This document shows positions 1 through 7,048 of a stretch of 64,000 bases of DNA, in pieces; the first letter of the stretch is position 1; every line of letters starts with the position of its first letter. The stretch is taken from assembly GCA_019415945.1 (NCBI GenBank), contig DXYF01000033.1:23065-87064 (forward strand), written 5' to 3'. A program made the position numbers and the translations under genes. The DNA is from Clostridiales bacterium (GTDB lineage Bacteria; Bacillota; Clostridia; Oscillospirales; Acutalibacteraceae). The notes beneath the pieces were generated by a model. That model did not search any database and was not told the origin of the DNA. It saw nothing but the letters and a program-made list of their open reading frames with translations.

Positions 1-417
1 ATCTCTGCTTTTCTGGCTACAATTATTGCGCTGACTTTGGCCGCCTGTGCAAGCGAACAACAGAACAGCGACATGCCCGGCAATACACAAAGCGAGGCGC
101 CAACTTCCACTCCTGCCCCAGATGAGAGTAATACAGCCATATTCGCAGCAACCGAGGGCACGTGGCGTTTGGACGGCGAAGAGGGCACTGCCAGCATCTA
201 TATGGATGGCGAAGGCGGGTTCATCGCTTGTTACGCCAGTGGCTCCGTAGAGGCTTCAGGGTATCTGGAATATGTGGACGAGTATGAGGACAGCAACGGC
301 CGATACGATATGTATGACGGCGAGCTTGGTTTAATAAACAGCTTCTATTTCGATTCAGATACACAGTTCCATATGGGCAATAACGATGGCAGCATTTACA
401 TCAGGGAAGGCGCGTAA
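1..417 (+). CDS. Putative lipoprotein, 5' end outside window
   Basis: The reading frame is open from the first base, so the start lies upstream of the window. The visible part begins inside a hydrophobic signal segment that ends in a lipobox, Leu-Ala-Ala-Cys, with the cysteine codon at 46-48. The mature protein would therefore be lipid-anchored on the outer face of the membrane. A Ser/Thr/Pro-rich spacer follows, then about 85 residues rich in Asp, Glu, Gly and aromatic residues. I do not recognise the domain. The gene precedes lemA by about 60 bp on the same strand and shares its relatively high G+C, so it probably belongs to the same foreign-looking block. The lipoprotein call is firm; the function is unknown. 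Confidence 0.7.
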   Translation: MSAFLATIIALTLAACASEQQNSDMPGNTQSEAPTSTPAPDESNTAIFAATEGTWRLDGEEGTASIYMDGEGGFIACYASGSVEASGYLEYVDEYEDSNGRYDMYDGELGLINSFYFDSDTQFHMGNNDGSIYIREGA

Positions 418-474
418 GACGATACCGTGCAAGAAACCAAATTGAAATCTATCATATATTTAGGAGGTATTTTC

Positions 475-1038
475 ATGACCGGAATCATTATTGCAGCGGT
501 CATTGTCGTTCCGCTGCTGATCATCGGCATCTATATCGGCGCAACCTATAATGGGCTTGTGAAGCTGAAAAATTCAGTAGAGGAAGCGTTTTCCACGATG
601 GACATCTATCTGAAAAAGAGATGGGATCTGATCCCTAACATTGTGGAAAGCGTAAAGGGCTATGCAAAACACGAGGCGCAGACGCTCCAAAATGTGATCT
701 CTGCCCGCAATATGCGCTACTCGGATATGACGGAGGAACAGAAGCTGCAGGCCAACACGGAGCTTGCCAGAGGGCTTGCCGCTATTCATGTGCTTGCGGA
801 GCAGTACCCCGATCTAAAGGCAAACCAAAACTTTCTTGACCTGAACAACCAGCTTCAGAGAACGGAAGAGGATATTGCCAACGCAAGAAAGTATTATAAC
901 GCCGTTGTCCGGAATTACAACAATAAAACAGAGATGTTTCCGTCCTCTATTGTGGCAAATATGTTCAAATTCGGCAAGCGCCAGATGTTTGTCATAGAAG
1001 ATGAGACGGAAAAGGAAGCGGTAAAGGTGCAGTTCTGA
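475..1038 (+). CDS. lemA: LemA family membrane protein
   Basis: LemA proteins are single-pass membrane proteins of uncertain function, often found with DUF2207 proteins. One N-terminal transmembrane segment (about residues 3-22) is followed by the family's hallmark start of the helical domain: YN.LV, then the KRWDLIPN.VE segment, then the helical bundle. The start at 475 is chosen because a good AGGAGGT site lies about 8 bp upstream; a GTG further upstream at 427 has none. The protein is 187 residues, normal for the family. Its TGA stop overlaps the ATG of the next gene (TGATG type), so the two are translationally coupled. Family assignment is secure. Confidence 0.93.
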   Translation: MTGIIIAAVIVVPLLIIGIYIGATYNGLVKLKNSVEEAFSTMDIYLKKRWDLIPNIVESVKGYAKHEAQTLQNVISARNMRYSDMTEEQKLQANTELARGLAAIHVLAEQYPDLKANQNFLDLNNQLQRTEEDIANARKYYNAVVRNYNNKTEMFPSSIVANMFKFGKRQMFVIEDETEKEAVKVQF

Positions 1039-2561
1039 TGAAAAAGTGTAAAGTATTTTTTTCTTTAATTGCATTGCTTGTGATGATGTCGGTAGCGGTT
1101 TTTCCGGCGCAGGCGGCAGACCACCCAGAGGAACCTTATTATTTCACCGCTTATCATGTGGATATTGATGTGTCAGAGGATAATGTACTCAGCATTACGG
1201 AAGAAATAGACGTCTGTTTCAATGAGGAGGGGCGCGGTATTTACAGAAGAATCCCAACGCAGAACGATGTCGTGCGGGCAGACGGCTCCACGGCGGTCAC
1301 ACGGGCGAAAGTCCGGAATATTTCCTGCAGCGAGGATTATGAAAAATCAACAGAAGACAACTACACCGTTTTAAGGATCGGCGACGCCGATGTTACCGTT
1401 ACCGGCTACAAGCATTATACAATCTCCTATGACTATGTGCTTGGGCAGGATGTGGCGGACGGCTACGATGAGCTGTACTTCAATATCATCGGCGATGAAT
1501 GGGGCCTCTATATCGACAACGTGAGCTTTACGATCACCATGCCGAAGGAGTTTGACAGCAGCCTGCTGGGCTTTTCCACAGGCGGATATGGGTTTACCGG
1601 TTCAGATATCGTAGAGTATTACACCGATGGGGTGGAGATCGAAGGCTTTCTCTGGGAGGAGCTGGAGCCCTACCAGGCTCTGACCGTAAGGCTTGAGCTT
1701 GAGGAGGGTTATTTCTACTTCAACCAGGTTCTGCATATGATAAAGCTCAGCACCATGGTGATCATCCCTCTTGTGTGTCTGGCTTTTGTATTGTTTGTAT
1801 GGATGAAATATGGCAGGGATAAGCAGGTCATCGAGACCGTTGAATTCTATCCGCCCGAGGGAATGAGCAGTGCAGACGTAGCGTATTGGTATAAAGGAAA
1901 GCTGCCCAAGAAGGACATTGTTGCCCTGCTCATTGAGCTGGCAAACGAGGGCTATATTGCCATCCATGACGGCGACGGAGCTGGCCAAGGGTCAGAATAT
2001 ACCATAGAGCGTATAAAGCCGTATCCCCATGATCTGGACGAGGATAAAAAAAGTTTTTTTGAAGGTCTCTTTGAAAGCGGCAAGGCCAGCGTTACCGGGA
2101 GCGATCTCAAGAACAAATTCTATAGCACACTGAATCAGATATCCTCCAATTACGGGCATTCCGGGAAGAAAGGCCGCATACATACCCAGAAGTCCACGCG
2201 GCTGCAGCTTCTCTGCTGGCTGCTTGTTATTGCCTGCTTTGTTCTTGATGTTGTGATCCTTGCCAACATCCTGGCCGGGAACGAGCGGTTTATTCCGTTT
2301 GTGATCGGACTGCCGATTCTTGTCGGCGCTTTCTGGCTGGCGCGTTACGTCCCCAGCCGCACAGAAGAGAGCCACAGGAATCTGGAAAAGATAACCGGAT
2401 TCAAGAAGTTTTTGGAAACGGCGGAAAAAGACCGGCTGGAAATGCTTGTCAACGATAACCCGAAATATTTTTACAACATCCTGCCATATGCCTATGTGCT
2501 GGATGTGTCGGACAAATGGGTAAATAAGTTTGAGGGTATTGCTATCGAACCGCCCGAGTAG
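1038..2561 (+). CDS. DUF2207 membrane protein, C-terminus cut off by in-frame TAG
   Basis: The protein has a signal peptide (about residues 1-26), an extracellular beta-rich DUF2207 region, a transmembrane segment near residues 235-255, a cytoplasmic domain, and a further pair of hydrophobic segments near 390-435. It is translationally coupled to lemA, the usual partner of this family. The reading frame stops at TAG 2559-2561, but translation in the same frame continues past it into the Gly/Ser-rich tail ending in Trp that DUF2207 proteins normally carry. The residue at the stop sits where a Trp is expected (PPE-W-YSG), so a single TGG to TAG change explains it. The gene is probably damaged, although the lost tail is low-complexity and the rest may still function. 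Confidence 0.85.
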   Translation: MKKCKVFFSLIALLVMMSVAVFPAQAADHPEEPYYFTAYHVDIDVSEDNVLSITEEIDVCFNEEGRGIYRRIPTQNDVVRADGSTAVTRAKVRNISCSEDYEKSTEDNYTVLRIGDADVTVTGYKHYTISYDYVLGQDVADGYDELYFNIIGDEWGLYIDNVSFTITMPKEFDSSLLGFSTGGYGFTGSDIVEYYTDGVEIEGFLWEELEPYQALTVRLELEEGYFYFNQVLHMIKLSTMVIIPLVCLAFVLFVWMKYGRDKQVIETVEFYPPEGMSSADVAYWYKGKLPKKDIVALLIELANEGYIAIHDGDGAGQGSEYTIERIKPYPHDLDEDKKSFFEGLFESGKASVTGSDLKNKFYSTLNQISSNYGHSGKKGRIHTQKSTRLQLLCWLLVIACFVLDVVILANILAGNERFIPFVIGLPILVGAFWLARYVPSRTEESHRNLEKITGFKKFLETAEKDRLEMLVNDNPKYFYNILPYAYVLDVSDKWVNKFEGIAIEPPE

Positions 2562-2744
2562 TACAGCGGACGTGATGTATTTACGGCTGCTGCCATGTGG
2601 CACGCCATGGATCGGACGCTGAGCAGTGCGGCCAGCGCCATGACCTCTGCACCGCGGCAGAGCTCGTCCGGCGGCGGGTCCAGCAGCGGTGGCGGTGGCG
2701 GCGTTTCCGGCGGCGGATCCGGCGGTGGCGGCGGCGTCTGGTAA
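2562..2744 (+). pseudogene. Detached Gly/Ser-rich tail of the DUF2207 protein
   Basis: Sixty in-frame codons follow the TAG of the preceding gene and end at TAA 2742-2744. They encode a short helical stretch and then a run of Gly and Ser ending in Gly-Val-Trp, the typical C-terminal signature of DUF2207 proteins. There is no start codon or ribosome site of its own. It is best read as the original end of the upstream gene. Confidence 0.8.
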
Positions 2745-2806
2745 AGACCATGTTTTCAGCAGCCAAAAATTAATTACCATAAAGGGGGAATCATATGTAG
2801 CTGTGG

Positions 2807-3115
2807 GTGGCAGGGGTCATATTGTTGGTGCTTTTGGCAGGGATTTTGGTACTGATTTTATGTGGAAAGAAAATTCATAAAGGCTTGCGGATTGCCGGGG
2901 TCTGTGTACTTGGCGCGCTGTTTGCGGCGGTACTGGGATATATTGTCCTTACCTTTTTGTTTTTGGACGCACTGGATTCTCCTTCCCTGGATGAGCCTAC
3001 GGTTTCCGGGACAGTGTTATCTGAGGAACAGGCTACATTAGAGGAACGCAAAACACCGGTGCTTGTACCGGAGGACTACGATCTGCCGGTGAGCGAATTG
3101 TCGGATGTTCTTTAA
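2807..3115 (+). CDS. Small two-pass membrane protein, original start probably inactivated
   Basis: The protein has two strongly hydrophobic segments (about residues 2-21 and 29-55) followed by an acidic cytoplasmic or external tail. I do not recognise the family. A purine-rich site (AAAGGGGG) stands at the right distance before ATG 2795-2797, but the next codon is TAG (2798-2800). The frame then continues Leu-Trp-Val into the hydrophobic segment. As in the gene upstream, a Trp codon (TGG) turned to TAG is the simplest explanation. The GTG at 2807 is the only remaining in-frame start nearby and has a poor site, so expression is doubtful unless it reinitiates. Confidence 0.5.
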   Translation: MAGVILLVLLAGILVLILCGKKIHKGLRIAGVCVLGALFAAVLGYIVLTFLFLDALDSPSLDEPTVSGTVLSEEQATLEERKTPVLVPEDYDLPVSELSDVL

Positions 3116-3215
3116 ATCTGCAATATGAGCAAATGCCGGTGTTTGATACGATAAACAAAACAGCAATGCGGGAGTTCCCGCGCCGTTTTCCTTTGGAAGT
3201 TGAGAGGTACGCACA

Positions 3216-3413
3216 ATGGTCAATAAAAACAGGGCGTTATATATCTTCAAATATTTGTGGGACCACACCGATGAGGAGCATGTTCTGCTGTCGTATCCTC
3301 TCTTATTAGTGATACTATGTAGGTGGTTGCTGCTTCTGATAAGCAGCAAGGCGCTCAGGGCAGACCAGCGCATAAAAAATCCATCCAAACTCAAAACGGG
3401 TTTAGAGGGCTGA
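3216..3413 (+). pseudogene. N-terminal remnant of a helix-turn-helix/WYL-type regulator
   Basis: The first 23 or so residues (Asn-Lys-Asn-Arg-Ala-Leu-Tyr-Ile, then Tyr-Leu-Trp-Asp-His-Thr-Asp-Glu-Glu-His) match the characteristic opening of WYL-domain transcriptional regulators. After that the frame becomes hydrophobic and unrelated, with no recognition helix and no WYL domain. A deletion or frameshift has removed nearly the whole gene. The similarity is recalled from family knowledge and should be checked by search. Confidence 0.45.
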
Positions 3414-3494
3414 GCTATTTTTGTTCGGGCGTGACAGAACAGCCCACCAAAGCACCGTTTTTTTATTCGGTAGGCTTGTTTAAGTAAAAGAGAA

Positions 3495-3534
3495 AGAGCC
3501 GATGACTGTGATTACTCACAAGTTCATCGGCTCT
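3495..3534. repeat. Perfect 11-bp inverted repeat (hairpin)
   Basis: AGAGCCGATGA at 3495-3505 is the exact reverse complement of 3524-3534, with an 18-nt loop. It overlaps the stop codon of the minus-strand KTR remnant and could act as its terminator, but there is no clear T-tract. Confidence 0.5.
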
Positions 3535-3696
3535 GCGTCTTTGCGTCTGGCTCTTTGATAACGGTTATATGTAGTTCCTTTACATCAATTAAACTTTCCT
3601 GTTTGCACTTCGGACAGTAGAGAGGAAAATTTTTTAGTTCAGTATCTTCCCGTATCATTTTTCGGGTTTTATTGCCGCAGACAGGCAGCGTATCCA
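3524..3696 (-). pseudogene. Cysteine-rich KTR domain protein, frameshifted
   Basis: Read on the minus strand, the frame ending at 3524 encodes the hallmarks of the short cysteine-rich KTR family common in conjugative elements of Bacillota: Asn-Lys-Thr-Arg, then Ile-Arg-Glu-Asp-Thr-Glu-Leu, then a Cys-Pro-Lys-Cys-Lys zinc-type knuckle, ending with Lys-Glu-Pro-Asp-Ala-Lys-Thr-Gln-Ser-Arg. The first knuckle (Cys-Pro-Val-Cys-Gly) is broken: the sequence reads TGCCTGTCTGC where TGCCCTGTCTGC is expected, a 1-bp deletion. Upstream residues Trp-Ile-Arg-Cys are in the other frame, and there is no start codon before the neighbouring hydrolase stop. It is a remnant of a mobile-element gene. Confidence 0.65.
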
Positions 3697-3703
3697 ATCA
3701 CTT

Positions 3704-4501
3704 TTAGTATTTGCCGTATCCACTTAACCAAAATTCCTCCATAGCTGCATTAAATTTATCTGGTGTGTCCATATTCACACAATGTCCAGCTCTCTCGAAA
3801 ATAATCACACAGCATTCTGGTTCATTTTTCTTCCACATTTCTACTGCGGATAGTTCCATTGGAATATCATACTTTCCGCAGCCAATAAGCAAAGGATATT
3901 TCCTTGGTTCTGTCTGCCGAACATTTACCATACTGCTTAAAGAAGATAAATACATAAATGACTTTTTAGAAAATTGAATATTCATATCGTAAAAATCCTT
4001 TTGAGCCTGTAAAGTATAAGCAGATATTTTTTTATTCGACTTTGCAAACCATTTAATTGAAAATATAGCTTTAAGCATCATAAGTGTCTGTGATGCGCTA
4101 TTTTCTTTCTGCATTTTTGCATCAAAATTGTTTATATCATAACCGCCGAAACAAGCAAGTGATTGTACTGCTTCTGGATACTGGTTTGCAAAGTCTTGAG
4201 CTAATACAGCTCCCAATGAAATGCCGACAATATGTATCTTTTCAATTTTTTCTGTTTTTAGGATTTCGCTTATCCACGCCGACATTTTATCTATACTATC
4301 ACCTTTTCGCACCTTAGTTGATTTACCGTGACCAATAATATCAAGAGTAAGAATATTGTATTTATCCCGAAAATAGTCGATTTGGGTTTGAAACATATTA
4401 TGATTTACAAAAGCTGCGTGAATAAAAAGTATCCATTCTGTTTTTTCCTTTCTGCTGATATAATAAACAATAGGTGATTTCTCTAAATGGTATTGCTTCA
4501 T
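3704..4501 (-). CDS. Alpha/beta hydrolase
   Basis: This 265-residue protein has the alpha/beta-hydrolase fold pattern. The nucleophile elbow is Gly-Ile-Ser-Leu-Gly with Ser95, the acid is probably Asp212 (in Gly-Lys-Tyr-Asp), and the base is His240 (in Ala-Gly-His-Cys). An oxyanion-loop region (His-Ala-Ala-Phe) and a Gly-His-Gly-Lys-Ser motif precede the elbow. The start at 4501 is chosen because GGAG lies about 6 bp upstream and its ATG overlaps the TGA of the PadR-type gene (ATGA), indicating coupled translation. The substrate is unknown. The AT-rich composition suggests acquisition separate from the lemA block. The fold is secure; the function is not. Confidence 0.88.
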   Translation of the reverse strand: MKQYHLEKSPIVYYISRKEKTEWILFIHAAFVNHNMFQTQIDYFRDKYNILTLDIIGHGKSTKVRKGDSIDKMSAWISEILKTEKIEKIHIVGISLGAVLAQDFANQYPEAVQSLACFGGYDINNFDAKMQKENSASQTLMMLKAIFSIKWFAKSNKKISAYTLQAQKDFYDMNIQFSKKSFMYLSSLSSMVNVRQTEPRKYPLLIGCGKYDIPMELSAVEMWKKNEPECCVIIFERAGHCVNMDTPDKFNAAMEEFWLSGYGKY

Positions 4502-5037
4502 ATTTCTCCATTCCTCATCTTTTCTAATAAATTCTCGAACCAATCAATATTAAATTTGATTATATCTTTGCCATATAGTGCAGATACAAATTGATAATTA
4601 AGTATATCTTTGTGTTCTTCTAAAACATCAATATTCTTTACATCATCACAAATTGTCGCTAACACATTGTATTGTTCTTTTAAATACATTAAATGTTGTT
4701 GTATGTTTGTCTCTCGATTTTTCTTATCTGAAAATCCCATAAAATAGACCTTTGCTAACTCTGGAATTTTAGGACTTTGTTCTTCTATGGGTGCGTTTAT
4801 TCACTCATAAAAATGCAGCTTTCCGCTTTCCGTTATGCAATAGATTTTCTTATATTTTCCATTATCGATAATCTCCTCATAACTGATATATCCGCAGTTC
4901 AGCAGTTTTTTTACTGCAGCCTGTATGCTGCCCATACTGCTGCTATACATCAAATTTATCCCTTTGCTAATTCTATCCCTTAATTGATATATCGTTCTAT
5001 TACACAAAAGTAAAAGTCCAAGAATAATGTTATCCAT
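4498..5037 (-). pseudogene. PadR family regulator split by an in-frame TGA
   Basis: The minus-strand frame starts at ATG 5037 with a GGAGG site just upstream. It encodes a PadR winged-helix domain (Asp-Asn-Ile-Ile-Leu-Gly start, Tyr-Gln-Leu, Gly-Ser-Ile-Gln-Ala-Ala-Val-Lys-Lys-Leu, wing at Gly-Lys-Tyr-Lys-Lys). TGA at 4803-4801 stops it after about 78 codons, yet the frame stays open beyond to 4498 with the normal helical dimerisation part of a roughly 179-residue PadR protein. The residue lost is in the Glu-Trp-Ile-Asn position, so TGG became TGA. The downstream piece could only be made by readthrough or reinitiation at ATG 4740. The gene presumably once regulated the coupled hydrolase. Confidence 0.75.
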
Positions 5038-5103
5038 TGTACATCCTCCGTATATTACTATTAGTAACATTACTATTATATTCAGAAAAGGACTAAAAGT
5101 CAA

Positions 5104-5742
5104 GAGGTAGTTGTTTTTGTAAACGCAAAGCGACAGAGCTTTTATCCTCAGCCGCCTGTCTGTTATGCATAAACGATTTCCTCATTCACAATCTCCATAG
5201 CAGAAACCCGTATGTTATTCATTCGCCCAATCCATTATAAAGCGTTTTCAGCCTTTAACTGTTCCGTGATACCATGTGTCCAAGAGATAATATGAATTTT
5301 TACCTCTGTTTACAGGAAGTGAAATATCTTATAGTCGGCATTTTCACATCGTTTAATCAGAAGCCACAAATCGCTAACATAGGTATCGTTGCTTCTTGAT
5401 ATTCAGATAAATTTGATAAATCTGATGTATTGGCAAAAAAACGATACACCTGCGGAGTAATCTGCTTCGAATATTCTGCTATATTATTTGTTTGCTCTTT
5501 GGTGTAATGTCAATACTTCCCTTGAAGCGGCACCAACCATTTCCAATGAAACATTTTTGCGGATAATCACGCATAAGAGAACATTACGACAATGAACTTC
5601 ATTTTAGATTTTCAAAAAAATCAGGTCTATATAATAACCGCTTAGGGGTGGAAAAAGATTAATGCTCTCAGAAACAAAAATCTCATTGGGAAACAAACAT
5701 TCATTGCAATGCAGTTTGGTGATAAAAATATAAATATCATAA
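5104..5742. other. Decayed intergenic stretch without intact genes
   Basis: No convincing open frame exceeds about 25 codons on either strand. Short peptide-like pieces appear on the minus strand (for example a run Asn-Asn-Ile-Arg-Val-Ser-Ala-Met-Glu-Ile-Val-Asn-Glu-Glu near 5165-5220) and on the plus strand near 5590-5660, each closed by stops or frameshifts. The pattern fits remnants of a mobile element. No RNA gene was recognised. Confidence 0.4.
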
Positions 5743-5913
5743 AGGCTTTTAAAAAGGCCGTTACTGAAAGCGGGTTTAAGCCAAAAGCAATTATCTGAAA
5801 AACCGGAATTACTCGCTGTTTATACTTGCCGAGGTTTTATTTCGCGTATTGAAATTGACGCTATATCAAAGGTTTTAAATGTATCGCTCGATTATTTGTT
5901 TGACAGAGAATGA
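5743..5913 (+). pseudogene. Remnant of an XRE-type helix-turn-helix regulator
   Basis: The frame ending at TGA 5911-5913 carries Ala-Gly-Leu-Ser-Gln-Lys-Gln-Leu-Ser-Glu, then Phe-Ile-Ser-Arg-Ile-Glu, and ends Val-Leu-Asn-Val-Ser-Leu-Asp-Tyr-Leu-Phe-Asp. This is the order of conserved positions in an XRE HTH domain, but the middle is scrambled and about 10 residues before the third helix are missing. There is no start codon in frame. It is a degraded regulator. Confidence 0.55.
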
Positions 5914-5968
5914 AAAATTGAATTTTTAAAAAACAGGGCGTCTTGTTTTTGCGTATTAGGTGTGATTG

Positions 5969-6307
5969 TTATATTACAGAGCTTATAATAACAGTCACTT
6001 TTTTATTCCTTTTTTTGCAGTTGTCAATCACAAATTTTGTACCTCTTGACTGCCCGTCCCAAAAGGCGATTATCAAGTCGGCGTAGTCGATGATTTTCAG
6101 GTTGCGTTTGAGCGGCGCACTCCTGCCGTGCTTTTCATATTCGGGCAGAAATTCCTTAAGCTTAATGCCGTGAGATTTGGCATATTCTCTTGCACAGGTG
6201 TCAATGCCTCTTGCACCGCCCGACACAATTTCGGTAACATTTTCGGGTAAATACCTGCCTAAGTCTTTTACAATTAAATTTCTTGAACCTATTAAAGCAA
6301 TTTTCAT
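5969..6307 (-). CDS. SLOG-superfamily Rossmann protein (DprA/YspA-like)
   Basis: This 112-residue protein is a minimal SLOG domain. It has Ile-Gly-Ser-Arg-Asn near the N-terminus and the nucleotide-binding signature Val-Ser-Gly-Gly-Ala-Arg-Gly-Ile-Asp at about residues 28-36. It also carries Phe-Leu-Pro-Glu-Tyr, Ala-Pro-Leu-Lys-Arg-Asn and a Trp-Asp-Gly-Gln-Ser-Arg-Gly-Thr segment. SLOG proteins bind nucleotides or nucleotide-derived signals; their roles range from DNA uptake (DprA) to defence sensing. The gene diverges from a small ribbon-helix-helix gene, and the 109-bp gap holds duplicated AT-rich motifs. The start at 6307 has only a weak purine-rich site. The family is fairly sure; the role is unknown. 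Confidence 0.75.
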   Translation of the reverse strand: MKIALIGSRNLIVKDLGRYLPENVTEIVSGGARGIDTCAREYAKSHGIKLKEFLPEYEKHGRSAPLKRNLKIIDYADLIIAFWDGQSRGTKFVIDNCKKRNKKVTVIISSVI

Positions 6308-6319
6308 AATGATTCTCTC

Positions 6320-6405
6320 TTAAATATATTTTAAACATATTTTGTATTTATTTAATGCATTATAACATAATTTGAATATAAAATAAACATATATTAAATA
6401 TATTT
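6320..6405. promoter_or_regulatory. Duplicated TTAAATATATTT motif between divergent genes
   Basis: TTAAATATATTT occurs at 6320-6331 and again at 6394-6405, close to the starts of the two divergent genes. Each copy is paired with TAAACATAT, after the motif on the left and before it on the right, so the arrangement is roughly symmetrical. Such paired sites near a ribbon-helix-helix gene suggest an autoregulatory operator. This is inference from the pattern only. Confidence 0.4.
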
Positions 6406-6416
6406 AGGAGTTTGCT

Positions 6417-6587
6417 ATGGCTATTAAGAGTTTATCGATTCGCATTGATGATAAAATGCTAAATAAATTGCATGTTGTTGCCGACTACGAGGGTAGAAGT
6501 GCTAACAGTGAAATTCTTGTTTTGATACGAAATGAGATTGAAAAATACGAAGAAAAGCACGGAGAAATTAAAATAGATAGTAAATGA
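6417..6587 (+). CDS. Small ribbon-helix-helix (Arc-type) DNA-binding protein
   Basis: This 56-residue protein starts at ATG 6417 with GGAG at 6407-6410. The N-terminal strand (Lys-Ser-Leu-Ser-Ile-Arg-Ile-Asp) is followed by two helices (Asp-Lys-Met-Leu-Asn-Lys-Leu-His-Val-Val-Ala and Ser-Ala-Asn-Ser-Glu-Ile-Leu). This matches Arc/MetJ-type ribbon-helix-helix regulators, which bind DNA as dimers through the beta-strand. Such proteins are often antitoxins, but no toxin gene follows. The neighbour downstream is an XRE regulator and the divergent neighbour is a SLOG protein. The gene is short enough to be missed by automatic callers. Confidence 0.75.
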   Translation: MAIKSLSIRIDDKMLNKLHVVADYEGRSANSEILVLIRNEIEKYEEKHGEIKIDSK

Positions 6588-6677
6588 AGCCCAACTATGA
6601 ATGTGGTTGTTTCATCAATTTGATTGTTTAAGCAGAAAGTGACAAAACTGTTGAAATAAAAATTTCAGGTGAAAAAT

Positions 6678-6920
6678 ATGCTGATTAAAGATGCTGTTGT
6701 TCTTCGATTGCAAAATATTTGCCAAGAATGTAACATTCGATACAATAAACTCGCTACCCGTTCCGGTGTTACTCCGTCAACAGTTTATAGTTTAATGGAC
6801 GAAACACGACGCGATTTATCAATCACAACTCTCAAAAAACTTTGCGACGGACTTGATATGACTGTAACGGAATTTTTTGATGACACTGTTTTTAAAACGC
6901 CGGAGCAGGAAATCAAATAA
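6678..6920 (+). CDS. XRE family helix-turn-helix regulator
   Basis: The protein has 80 residues, with a Cro/CI-type HTH over most of its length: helix 1 Val-Val-Leu-Arg-Leu-Gln-Asn-Ile-Cys, helix 2-3 Lys-Leu-Ala-Thr-Arg-Ser-Gly-Val-Thr-Pro-Ser-Thr-Val-Tyr, then Thr-Leu-Lys-Lys-Leu-Cys-Asp-Gly-Leu-Asp and Val-Thr-Glu-Phe-Phe. This is the compact form typical of mobile or accessory regions. ATG 6678 is preferred over the GTG at 6669 because an AGGTG site lies in the proper place. A clear terminator follows directly. Targets are unknown. Confidence 0.88.
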   Translation: MLIKDAVVLRLQNICQECNIRYNKLATRSGVTPSTVYSLMDETRRDLSITTLKKLCDGLDMTVTEFFDDTVFKTPEQEIK

Positions 6921-6944
6921 AATTTTTAATATAAATTAAGCGAA

Positions 6945-6979
6945 AAAGCACCCGAAATTAACAAGATTACGGGTGCTTT
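6945..6979 (+). terminator. Rho-independent terminator after the XRE gene
   Basis: AAAGCACCCG at 6945-6954 pairs perfectly with CGGGTGCTTT at 6970-6979. The loop is 15 nt and AT-rich sequence follows. It may also serve the opposite strand. Confidence 0.75.
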
Positions 6980-7048
6980 AAAATATTTAGGTTGACTATA
7001 AATTTTGTGTTATTTGGATTTTGAGTTTTAACCGTTTTTATCTATAAA

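Noticed and set aside
1992..2780. Long minus-strand frame of 262 codons over the DUF2207 gene
   Set aside because: It is a shadow of a G+C-rich gene, with Ala/Gly-rich low-complexity start and no family resemblance.
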